DNA of 64,000 nucleotides from contig JAJTUP010000040.1 of NCBI GenBank assembly GCA_021399435.1, forward strand, positions 558,001 through 622,000, in the 5' to 3' direction. Under the pieces are notes generated by a model. That model was given only the letters and a program-made list of their open reading frames with translations. It did not search any database and had not been told where the DNA came from. How positions within the stretch are numbered: the stretch's first letter is position 1; each line of letters opens with the position of its first letter. Made by a program: the position numbers and the translations under genes. This document shows positions 10,555 through 21,083 of this stretch, one piece after another. Source of the DNA: Diaporthe sp. PMI_573 (lineage: Eukaryota > Ascomycota > Sordariomycetes > Diaporthales > Diaporthaceae).

Positions 10555-11243
10555 ATGGCATTCCACAAAACAAGCATTAAACCTCGCCATTTAAATCGAA
10601 GGCTGGTTAAAAAAATGGTTCCGTATCCATACAACGGCCACATCCTAGACCTGCACAATGAGATTCTGCTGACGATCCTCGAAAGTGTTGAAGACTTTAC
10701 CACCCTCGCCGCCGTCGTCGAAGCCTGTAAGGCTTTCTACGCCTTATTTAACCAATATAGCAGCATGATTGTGGAAGAATCTCGATGAGGGTGTGCAGTA
10801 GGGTAAGCGGCTATCAAGTTTGGGACTTATTTAAACAGATGGAATTCGCAATCCAGCGCTGCTTTATATCAAGAGACGACGTGGAAAGGGTCCTTACAAT
10901 GTCGTGGCCGATTTTTGCACGACTTGATCTGGGAGAAACACTTCTTCCGCCAGGGAGGGCTCTGGCCTGGTCCTTCTGTATCGAGAATCGCGAGGAGAGA
11001 GCGGCAAACCTTCTGTGGAAGGTATGGAATGGGTCGAAGCCGTTCACGTGGCCAAGTTGCAAGGGGACTAGCGCCTCGCATCTTGGGCGGAGTCACGGGA
11101 TACGTCAAAGATCAGGGTTAGGGTCCCATGCCCACCAACAAGGGATGGACCGACAGGACCGCTGGCGGTCCTGTCGACTTCATGGGTCGCTCGCGATCCC
11201 AACGGTCCAGCACCAGGAGCACCTGAAGAGTTCGAACATATAA
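10555..11243 (+). pseudogene. F-box-like fragment
   Basis: ATG 10555 opens 77 codons containing LDLHNEILLTILESVEDFTTLAAVVEACKAFYALF, which fits the N-terminal part of fungal F-box-like domains (LPxEIllxIlesl.dl.sL..l..a...fy..f). The frame ends at 10788. A second frame overlaps at the ATGA (start 10785) and runs to 11243. Its first half (WDLFKQMEFAIQRCFISRDDVERV…) could be the continuation after a frameshift, its second half is not protein-like. F-box proteins recruit substrates to SCF ubiquitin ligases, but a fragment this short is probably dead. Confidence 0.4.
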
Positions 11244-11946
11244 GAACATGGTCATCACCACAGTAGATAGCTTTCATAGAACAGACTCTTCAGTCGTCAA
11301 TCTAAGTATTCAGCCCAACATCTGAATAGCCTCACAGCTAGTGATCATTACCTCGACAAGAGTATTGCACAGTAAGAACGCATATGGACCGTACTGCTAA
11401 CATAAACCCTACAGGCCACTACTAGACCCCACAGAGGTTTGGTGTGATCATTACACTAAGCTATATGTACGGTTGGAAGGAATATTCGAACAGAGAGTTC
11501 GAATATTAGCTGATCTTTTGGTCTATAGCGTAGTGGCACCTTCCACCACGAGTCGTTACACTAGTGCGTAGGAGTTAGATAGCACTAAGAAAGAACAACG
11601 AAGTACATATGGTCCATCACAGAGCCCTCTAAATTGTTTATTGATTATCGAGTGATCTTAACGAAGGAGACGGGATGCCAGAGGGGGGATGTGGCCGAGG
11701 CGACACCGTACAGCCACGCGCTCTTAGTCTCTCTCCGTTAACAAAAGTGCAGATTCTGTCTGAGTTTATGGCGTTGGCTGCGACATAGTCTACACTTCTT
11801 ATTACCAGAGTGTACCCTCTCAATCCTTCACCCTCAGGAAAGAACCCCTACGCCGCCCAGGTACCTTGGTGATTGTAACGAGCAGTAGATTCCTTTTCTC
11901 TTGTATCAGGTTGCAGCACAACCATGGATGTATTCTTTATCTTAGC
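11244..11946. other. No gene recognised
   Basis: Intergenic; one short inverted repeat (GAACAGAGAGTTC near 11488). Contains the 3' flank of the aldo/keto reductase gene. Nothing else is supported. Confidence 0.45.
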
Positions 11947-13081
11947 TTAGACCAGTGTAGACCCAATGCTTGGTGTTGACAGCTCCGTCAACTCTGGAGT
12001 ATCACCGAGGTTGATATGATCCATGATCTCAGGCCATTTAGCACCGACCCTCTTTACCTCGTCGCAAGCTTCTCTGATCGCCTTCTCTTCTTCCGTCGTT
12101 AGAGTGATTTTCATACTGCCCAGGTTTTCCTTCAGACGGTTTATGTTCTTAGTTCCGGGAATTGGTGTAACGAATGCACCACCAACAGCCTGTCGGGTCA
12201 ACCAAGCAAGCACAGTCTGAGACTGTGTCACCTCATTTCCCAGCCTCTCTTTGACTTGCATCGTAACTACCTGAATACGCTTCACCAATGCCATATTCTT
12301 GGCAAAGTTCTCCTCCTGGAAAGCTGGATACATGCTGCGTAAGTCGTTCATGTCCTCTGGTTTCGTGATCGCCCCGGTGAGAAAACCACGACCAAGTGGG
12401 GAGTATGCAACAATGGCGATGCCTAGTTCCTTGCAGGTGTCAAGGACGCCGTTGGATTCGATATCAAGAGTGAAAGGCGAATACTCAGTTTGGTGAGCTG
12501 TGATCGGATGGATAGCATGAGCGCGTCGTAGAGTGCGGGCACTGACTTCGGATAAGCCCAAGAACTTGATTTTTTTCTGTCTTCGTATTAGGTTAGTATT
12601 GGTTGTCTTGGAACGGGCATTCATATGGAATATCTAACTTTTTCAACTCCACCATCGCCTGGACTGTCTTCTCAATAGGCGTCTTACCGTCAACCCGGTG
12701 ACAGTAATACAGGTCGACATAGTCGGTGTTGAGCTTCTTGAGACTTCTCTCCAATGCTTCTGGGATGTATTCTGGGTCGCTCCTCACTTTCATCTTCGTA
12801 GGCCCTTGGCTCAGGTCCATGCCAAATTTGGTCGCGAGGAGTATGTCCTTCCTTTTCTCGGGATTCCGCCGGAACCACTCGCCTACGACCTCCTCGCAGT
12901 CGGAGTAGATGTCAGCGGTATCCCAATGCCGACCACCGAAAGCATATAACTCGTCAAGGTATCTAAGGCGAGTTTCCGTGTCGCCTGCATCGCCATAGCT
13001 ATGACCAAGCGACATGAGACCTGTGCCGACAGCCTCAACTAATGGGCCATTAGCGCCAAGTTGAATAAGCGGAAATGCCAT
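11947..13081 (-). CDS. Aldo/keto reductase (AKR13-type, NADP-dependent oxidoreductase)
   Basis: Two exons: 13081-12639 and 12580-11947, joined by a 58-nt intron (12581-12638) with a perfect TACTAAC branch site. Splicing gives …[23 protein letters not shown]…, restoring the barrel where the unspliced frame would stop. The 358-residue product has the AKR catalytic tetrad Asp54 and Tyr59 (WDTADIYS), Lys85 (LLATKFGM) and His128 ([10 protein letters not shown]). It also has the NADP-binding end motif [20 protein letters not shown]. It is a cytosolic TIM-barrel enzyme reducing aldehydes or ketones; the closest general type is the fungal pyridoxal reductase/YakC-like group. The substrate is not inferable. 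No lesions are seen. Confidence 0.9.
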
Positions 13082-13375
13082 GGTGGAAACTGGGTGTCGT
13101 CAACAAGGAGGAAGATTAGTTTGTCTCGATTCTGGCGAGGTAGTATTTCAACTGTTAATTACCCGCAGTTTCGGTGAGACAGACATATCAGCACGCTCGG
13201 TTTATGTTGGGCAGGAGGGCGCACCCTTTTATGTCCTTCATTGTGCCGATGCTGTCTAGGGAGTGTTCGGGGACTGCAAGAACACCGCTTTGCCGAGGTG
13301 GGGTTGCGGAGCATATTCTACCCGAGATTCGAACAAGAAATCTACCGATATGTCTCCGAAGAGTTAATCTGCGAA

Positions 13376-13994
13376 CTAGCTTCGGACATCATTCCCTCCC
13401 ACTGATGTCCTCCGCCCCGTACGCTCGACGTTAATTCCACTAACAAGTTGCTGTCGCTGTTGCTGTCGCTGTGCTGCGCGGCCAAAGTTGAACAAATTGA
13501 AGTATGTTGGATACGACTGGCCATTATCTTGAGGAGCGGGATAATTGTTGTAGAGTGGTGCTCTCATTGTTGCACAAGTATATGGGCCGCCTGATGCTGC
13601 GCATATGTTGGCGGTATATTCTCCGCTACTGATGTGCTTGCTACTGAGGTATACGGAGGCTTGCAGTTGCGAACTGGATAGTCGTCTCGGCGCGATATTG
13701 AAAATTTGCGGCAAGTCGTCCTGGAGCTGTGATGCGGTTAACGTGTTATGGATGATCCCCTGAGGAAGTTTAGTGCTGTGGCTTGCGGTGTGGCTGGCTG
13801 TGTTGGCGGCGGTGACTGTGCAACTATCTTTGTTGCCTCTTGTAGGAGTAAAGTATCTAAGCTTGAAGCTACTTTCTTGCCCCGAGGCTAGTGATTTGCC
13901 TTTTTCGCTGGCGTTTGCTCTAGTCTGGAACGATGGGAAAGACTTTATCTTTGGCCTTTGTCTCCGGCCTTTGGCTCCGCTTGCTATATACTAG
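13376..13994 (-). other. Open frame without a start codon, possible orphan exon
   Basis: The minus strand stays open for about 205 codons (13994 to stop 13376) without an ATG near its beginning. It is rich in Ser, Thr, Ala and Gln (…SCTVTAANTASHTASHS…, QRQQQRQQL near the end). Composition and continuity suggest a former exon of a glycoprotein-like or disordered protein, but I recognise no family. Confidence 0.3.
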
Positions 13995-15077
13995 TATTCG
14001 GCGCTTCGTCAAGACGAGGAATGTCACCCCGGGCAGTGGGCAGTGTTCTAAAGTAGTCTAATCCCATAGGTGACGAGTTGTTGGATGGAGATTGTGCTAG
14101 GACTGATCTGGCGAAAGACCGACGACGTGGGGAAGCAATTACGTAGCAGCGCCGGTGGATGTCAGTACTCGCAACATGCGGACGGTATATACGACAGTTG
14201 GGGGTTACTATGAGACGTACCTTGATGTCTTCCCCGGCCAACTACTGGTTGGCTAGCCTAACACTAGGCTTTTGCGTCCGACACGCTACGTATTGAGATT
14301 ACCGGTCCTATTAGCCTCCTTCTGAGTATTGTGGATAGCACAGCCAACGCTTCTGCAGTTATTGTAACGATCCTTGCCTAAGGTAGGTCGAGCAGAGCTA
14401 ATTTATACGGTTGTTGGAAACCCCGAGTAGTGTATTAAGCCTCTGACCATACCGTCTTCTGCTACATCGTCTTGGCGGAGTTCATCATCTGATCGCTGAT
14501 CATTGAGCGATCCCTGACAGAGCAGCAAGCGGTCAACAGCATAGGATACCAAACTCGCCTCCCCTCTGCTTGTTGGTTTTTACCCCTGTCAGGCCGCTTG
14601 CTCCGATGTAGGACAGTTAGTGGCGGTACTGTACCAACACCATTGAGTGTACGTTAGTGCCCACAGTGCCAAGGCAGCGGCTCGCGGTCCGGCTTGTGCT
14701 GCCAAAGCGCGCCCTGACAGCCTGAGTGGCTGCATGCCTGCTGATGCACGGTGAGCTGGTGCAGTTCAAGCGGGTGGAGTAGCATACCAATTTCGCGGGC
14801 AGAAAGAAGGCAGAGAGATTACAAGCCTTTCCCGACTGCCCAACAAACAGGGCGACGGCAAAGGTTGGCGCGAAACTAATGCAAGACGTGCCTTCACGGA
14901 CATTTGCACTAATGCGAGGTTCAATGCTGAGGTTTCTGGCACCCGCATCAGCTACGCCTGGGGCCTGAGACAAGGAGGATAGCCGCCTTCATGTAGTGTA
15001 ACATTCGTATGTTATCTCGTTGTACACGTGTAGAGGAGGAGACCACTAATAATACGCCTGCCTAAAGGCTCTTCAAT
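13995..15077. other. No gene recognised
   Basis: Mixed-composition DNA with short frames on both strands. It lies upstream of the copia coding remnant; no 5' LTR matching 18518-18755 was found on reading. Confidence 0.45.
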
Positions 15078-18000
15078 ACCCGTCCGGCCACACACGACGA
15101 TTACCTGTGGGCAGGAGACGGACACCTTCCTATCCTAGCGTATGGCACAATGCTGGTCCAAACCGGAACAACGGTTCTACATCTCGAAGACGTTGCCTTG
15201 TGCCCACGACTTTTGACTACCCTGGTCTCTCTAAGACAACTGCGAAGGAAGGGTATCTTTTGGGACAACGAATCCGATCCAACACTATTGAAGCGTCGAG
15301 ACAGAACGACCCTATGCCAGCTCAAAGATGTCTCCGGCCAATATGTCATTGAACACCAACCAAACGAGTGCCGAAGCACGTTTAATACATGGAGGAAGAA
15401 ACACACAACTTACACCAAAAGAATGGCACTCACGGGAGAAGCCCTGCTCTGGCACGGCCGTCTCGGCCATCCCGGTCCGAAAGCACTTGAACACCTGGTG
15501 AATTCATCTCAGGGGGTGAAACTCAGAGGACCATCCACCGTTGAATGTGAAGCGTGCGCCCTAGCCAAGATCACAAGGCAAATCCGGCGAACTCCGAGGG
15601 AGATCCTTGAACAAGAAGGCGAAAGGATAGCACTGGACTTCCATGATTACGAAGAAGGAATCAAGGGATATACATCACAACTACTGCTCACATGCAGAGT
15701 CTCTGGCTACATATGGGACTACTACCTAGAGAGCCGAGACAGCGAAACCCTTCTCAAAGTCATCAAATCTTTCCTAGGGATAATGGAGCTGCAAAACAAC
15801 ACGAAAGTCAAGGTCATTGAATGCGACGGAGAAGTATTCAGCCGTAGACGAGCGGTCAGAAGCTATATCGAATCGAAACACATCAGAATCGAGCCCTCGG
15901 CACCCAACACTCAAGCACAAAACGGGGGAGCCGAACGCTCAGGGGGTGTAATCAAAAGAGAAAATGCGAGCAATGCGATCAGGCTCAAGACTTCCGACCT
16001 CCCTCTGGCCAGAAATTGGACGAACAACCGTCTATCTCAACAATCGAACACCGACATATGGTCTTGACTGGCAGACACCCTACTTCCGATTTCACGCAGC
16101 AATTGCGAGGCGAATGGGTGTACCACGGCCAGATTCGAAACCAAACCAAGCACATCTACGCGTTTTTGGCTGCAAAGCTTACGCTATGACTTCAGACGCA
16201 CAGCTCAGAAAGAAAAGACATCAACGTCTTGAGCCACGTGCGTGGATTGGCTACTTGATTGGGTACCAGTCATCTAACATCTACCGGATATGGATTCCGG
16301 CCACTGGGAAGATCATTAACACACGAGATGTGATTTTTAATGAACAACAAGTGTTTAACGGAAACTGGGAAGGCTTTAAAGATGAGCTTCTCACCACAGA
16401 CCTTGAACGGCTCGCGGAGTGGACAAGAAAATATTTCCTCCCAAACAGAGACCAAATACCTGAACCAGAAGGAGAAGATCTGCTCGAAGACAACTCTTCT
16501 GAAGACGAACACAGAGAGGAACCTGACACTGAAGGCATCCAGGAGGAAGACGTAGAAGCAGCAGAGGAAGAATGGCCCGAGGCAGACCGATCAAACGGTG
16601 CTTACACAGATGCCAAATTTACCCTGCTCACTACACCTCCTCGATCGCCACCATCAGCGCTTCTTGCTCATTCGCTTCAAACACAGACTGACGATGAAGA
16701 AATACCGTTAGCTGATGAAGGCCCAGAAACAAAACCATGGCAGGCCGCATTTATGGCTGGCGCAAAAGCTGCCCCAATGGCCCAGACAAATGGGAAGACC
16801 CTCGACAAAGCACAGATCGAGAGACGCCTTCGTCAGGGGGTGAAAGTTCAAAGAAACCACCTCCCTGAGCCACCAAGATGGCACAAAGATCTTGAGAACC
16901 ACCCACTCGGACAAATGTTTAGACAAGCAGAGGCTGATCACTTACAGAGCCATACCGAGATGAAATCATGGACCGAGATCAAGAAGAGAGACCACCGCGC
17001 AGTAGGAAAGCAGATCCTCGACTGTATGTGAGTGTACGTCTATAAGTTCGACAAGCATGGGACCCTTCAGAAATGCAAAGCACGACTGGTTGTAAGAGGA
17101 GATCAGCAAGCGCGAGGACAAACACAAGACACCTACGCAGCTACTCTTGCAGGAAGATCGTTCCGCACACTCATAGCGATTGCCAACAAATTTGACCTCG
17201 AGCTGATCCAGTACGATGTGGTAAATGCCTTTGTGCATACACCTATCGACCAAGACATTTTCATAAGGATGCCTCGTGGATACGAGAAGAAAGACACTAT
17301 CTTGCTACTCAAGAAGGCACTATATGGGCTGAGAATTTCTCCACTGCTCTGGCAACGGGAGCTTACAAAGACGCTCGCCAAGTGTGGCTATTCTCAGGTC
17401 CCGCACGAGCCCTGCTGTTATATCAAGAACGGTGTCCTGGTTTTTTTCTACGTTGACGACATAATCGTGGCATACCGAAAGAATCGACAAGAACAAATCG
17501 ATATCCTTGCCCAACAACTTCAAGAGAAGTATAAAATCAGCGGAGGGGACCCGATTCAATGGTTCCTGGGCATGGAAATCATCAGAGATCGCCCAAATAG
17601 CAGAATCTGGCTGACCCAGACTGCATACATTGAGAAGATCGCCAAACTGATCACCAAAAGAAGTCTCTCACACAATGTCCCCATGACGGCCGAAGAACTA
17701 ATACCTCGAACCAACGCCGCCATACCAGTCAAAGTCCAAACCTACCAACGAAAGATTGGATCTATTCTATTTGCCGCTGTCTCCACTCGACCGGATATTG
17801 CTTTTGCCACTTCAAGGCTTGCAAGATTCCTCACCAACCCTAGTCAGAAACACCATAATGCTGCAGACCGAGTGCTCCTCTACCTTGAAAGCACGAAACA
17901 CCTGGCTCTTTGCTTCAGAGACACCAAAGAGCTAATTGTCGCAAATGATGCATCATTTGCAGATAACACTCTAGATCGGAAAAGTTCTCAGGCATTTGCA

Positions 18001-18510
18001 ATGAAGTTGTTTGGAGGACTGATTGGATAGAGAGCAAACAAACAAGATACGGTCACCACATCAACAACTGAAGCAGAGCTTCTGGCTCTCGCTCAAGCAG
18101 CCAAAGAAACCCTGTTCGTGAGCCGACTTCTCACAGAACTATCTGTGGAGTTGGACGCCAAAAGAATCAAGATCGAGTGCGACAATACTCAAACGATCAA
18201 GCTGGTCAACTCAGACATCACAACATTGAAGACCAAGCTTCGTCACGTAGACATACACAACCATTGGCTACGGCAAGAAGTCCAAGGAGGTACAATCAAA
18301 GTGGACTATACTCCTTCAGCACAAATGATGGCGGATGGGTTGACGAAAGCATTGCCGGCTGGAAAGTGGAAGGGATTCCTCCACCAGCTCGGGATGGAGA
18401 CTGTGACGACCATAAAAGGAGACAACGTCTTCAAGGAAGACCCTTTGATTAACAGGCTACAAGCAGTAGAAGGAGACTTAGATTCAGCCTTCCAGCATCT
18501 GCAAGTCTGA
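15078..18510 (+). pseudogene. Ty1/copia retrotransposon pol, 5'-truncated and inactivated
   Basis: Reading starts inside the protease-distal region (YLWAGDGHLPILAYGTM…), so gag and the protease active site are missing. In order: GAG-pre-integrase (LLWHGRLGHPGPKALEHL); integrase core (LDFHDY, IECDGE, PNTQAQNGGAERSGG); an acidic linker; reverse transcriptase with FFYVDDIIVA (17444-17473); and RNase H (TTSTTEAELLAL, KLRHVDIHNHWLR). Three lesions: an extra A near 15955, after which the sense frame becomes KMRAMRSGSRLPTSLWPE; a TGA at 17029-17031, where relatives have Trp before the VYKYKFD-type motif; and a TAG at 18028-18030, again at an expected Trp. Both stops are one G-to-A change from TGG. 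Cannot be autonomous. Confidence 0.9.
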
Positions 18511-18517
18511 GGGGGTG

Positions 18518-18755
18518 TGTCAGATGTAACGGTACGTTGAGAAATGATGATGATGATGATATTGTTTTACGCCGGGGGCCGCACCGCAAGCGGTACGACC
18601 AGACCTTGATCTCAGAGGGTACAGGGCGTGTCTAGCTAGGTAAGGGATATCCCCTTTATAACAATCAAGTCAACCCATTAGACAAATCTCATCCAGTGAT
18701 GCTAAGCCAAAGCCGTTCTCGCTATTTTCCTACCGCCGGTTGTAGGTCCATAACA
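18518..18755 (+). repeat. Probable 3' LTR of the copia element
   Basis: Directly after the pol stop lies a purine tract (GAGGGGGTG, 18509-18517), typical of a polypurine tract. Then TGTCAGATGTAACGG… opens a ~238-bp stretch ending …CCATAACA. TG…CA ends, size and position fit a copia LTR. No second copy is seen upstream, so the boundary at the right is inferred. Confidence 0.55.
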
Positions 18756-18856
18756 TTCCACCAAGCTTCATTACTACCTGGATTCCCAAAAACTGAGAGG
18801 GAAACCTCGTAGGGGAAACCTCTCAGGGTAGTGTAGCGACCGCCGTCGTGTCGTTT

Positions 18857-18951
18857 CGAGCAGGGAGGTGTGGTAGTCCTCGCTGTTGCCGGTTGGCCTC
18901 GAAGGTCGAGCGGGGAGGAGGTAGTAGTCCTCGCCGTTGCGCGGGGGGGAA
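18857..18951. repeat. Imperfect tandem duplication, ~50-bp period
   Basis: CGAGCAGGGAGGTGTGGTAG… at 18857 is repeated with substitutions at 18907 (CGAGCGGGGAGGAGGTAGTAG…). No coding potential; minisatellite-like. Confidence 0.6.
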
Positions 18952-19159
18952 GAAGCCATCACGCCTTCCCTAACGTTGGATATAGATGGGGCAAGGTCTA
19001 CTCCAAGTTCGTGATGGCCACGCGAGGAGGTGCGTCGTCTCGTCGCTTGCGCAGTTGTCGGATCTCGAAAGCAAGTTTCGAAGTTTTCGCGTTTTTGACC
19101 GCTTGTTAGGCCAAAGTTGTGCGTGCCATAGTAAAATGGCGTAATTTCTAGCAGGGTGC

Positions 19160-19689
19160 TAACAGCAGCGTGCCAAGAAATTAAGAGTCGAGGGGAAGGT
19201 GAGTAGCGCAGAGGAGGCGGTCCGCGGCGGACCGTCTAAAAGACGATGTGGCAACTGCGGCGAGAGTGGGCATAATGCAAGAACTTGTGAGAAAGATGTA
19301 GAAGAGCCTAGTCAGTCAGATTCTGAGTGTATAATAGTACACTCTTAAGCGGTCCGCGGCGGACCGCCCAAATAGTTGATCTGGATGGTGTAGATTGAGG
19401 TTGATCCCATATGGTCAAAATGCTCCATTTTGGTGGGGAAGCTGATTTTCCCACCAAAAGTCAGCCACTTCAGACTAGCACTGCATCTACGCCAACACCT
19501 TTAAATTGACCAAATCAATTGAAATTAAGCAATTGGGACCAGTTGGCACCAATTGGTGCCAATTTCAATTGATTTGTTCACCCTGGGTGGGTGCTAGGGT
19601 CAGCTGAAGTTGGCAAAGTTAGCAAAAGTGCGCGGGTAGGTGATATGCGCGGCTGGGTGGTAAACCACGTTATGTGATGAACCACGTTA
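19160..19689 (+). mobile_element. 3' fragment of a pogo element, related to the copy at 1656-3985
   Basis: Begins with decayed transposase C-terminal coding sequence (QRAKKLRVEGKVS…), then the zinc knuckle (CGNCGESGHNARTC) and the same stop-proximal sequence as in the element at 1.7-4.0 kb, ending …ECIIVHS. Both GC palindromes are kept (19218-19234 and 19349-19367). The right inverted repeat follows with the CCAAATCAATTGAAATTAAG segment and ends AACCACGTTA at 19672. A second AACCACGTTA at 19689 suggests it too sat just inside another element's terminus. The left part with the DDE core is missing. Confidence 0.85.
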
Positions 19690-21083
19690 TTATTATTGTT
19701 ATTATTATTTAAATTCTAGCCTTTAGGAGCCTTATTAGGGTATAAAAACCAGCACTTATCTACTGTCACGGCCAGCACGAGATGCAGCATGGGAGCTGGG
19801 TCTATTGGCGCTATCAACGAATATTCTAAGCTGAGGAGAGGAAAAGAAAGGGTAGAGCGGCTCGCGAAGTCTTGACGCGACTGTGGGGCTAAGGGTTAGG
19901 GTCATTGTGACGGCCAGAGGGCTTGCCTACCGTGGCTGCCGTCACACTTTGCACCTCACCCAAAGCAACTTCGAGGGCTCGGGTGCGGGCGTCCCTGTGT
20001 TACGAGCCACCCTGCGTGGCGATCCAGATGCTGGGTACTTTGACTTTAGAGCAATCTTGGCTTCGCATTTCTGTTTAAATATAATCAGAATTTTGCGAAT
20101 TCTATTATGAGATCATCTTAGATTCCCGAGACACCTTTCAATCGACATTTTCCATTAACGTCGCCATCTTGTTACATGGTTTGCGGATGGCCTAGTTTCA
20201 TGGCATTACGGGCTCCTGCCACCACAGCTCCACCACCAGGCTCCCATAATTCCTACTACCCAAAGGCCAGCAGTATCCAACCTTCTGAGAATCCCCCATG
20301 GTTTATAAAAGCTTTCATCAACCCGTGGGTGCTGCATGAATTCAATGATGCATCCTCCCTGCCGATTAGGACCTTCCAAAATGACGTAACCCTGGTCTAT
20401 CCTTAACGCTGATAGCATGGACAGGCAAGCCACAAATTATGGTACATAATGTAGCTGTAGCCTTTCCCCAACGGGCACAAGATCAGGCTTCGAGATACGG
20501 CTAAACAAAACGCCTAACCCAAACTTGGGTAGTTAACAGCTATTTAGCGAGATATTCCTCTAAAGATCTTGATTACCGTAGCATGAAAGCATCTACAGGA
20601 AGTCCGCGCCATCGCGGGCCGTAAACAGGGTTTGTAGGGCTGATAGCGCGCTTGCAACGTCGGGAATGCGATCGGCGGTTAGCGCAAACCCCGTTTGCGC
20701 CGAGGAGTTCAGGCCCGCTTTACCATCCCGTCCCAAACATCAACATCGGGAGCATCCCGGTACTGCAGGTAATTATAGGCATCGCACTGCTGCTATTGTG
20801 CCTTTTAGTTGGCCGCATTCAACGTTGCTGCGAACTTTGGGAGGCTGCGGCCCGCGTCACGTGAATTTGTCCTGGTGGCTGCCTGGAGCGTGTTCGAATC
20901 AGGACCTATCAGCTGACGGCGGGTCCAACCCGGGGCTGTGCTGTGTGCTTATTTGCGGCGGCCTCAGCTGGCCCAAACCCCGCACCACGATTCTTCCACG
21001 CTCCCAGAGCGGGTTCAATGCCTTGCCGAGAACTAAACTGAGCTCCTGCCATCGCAAAAACCGAAATCGTACTAAACATAGCT
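19690..21083. other. No gene recognised; upstream region of the NLR gene
   Basis: Starts with an ATT-rich microsatellite (about 19686-19712). Short frames at 20176-20433 look partly protein-like on either strand, but no domain is identifiable. The last few hundred bases are the presumed promoter and leader of the gene at 21084; no clear TATA box is seen. Confidence 0.45.

Noticed and set aside
7502..13081. Secondary-metabolite cluster made of the FAD monooxygenase and aldo/keto reductase
   Set aside because: No backbone enzyme, transporter or regulator between or near them; the SDR is 23 kb away beyond transposons.
17029..17031. Programmed stop-codon readthrough in copia pol
   Set aside because: The same ORF has a second Trp-to-stop change and a frameshift, so inactivation is the simpler reading.
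20176..20433. Overlapping frames on both strands upstream of the NLR
   Set aside because: No domain, no splice context, and equal plausibility on both strands.
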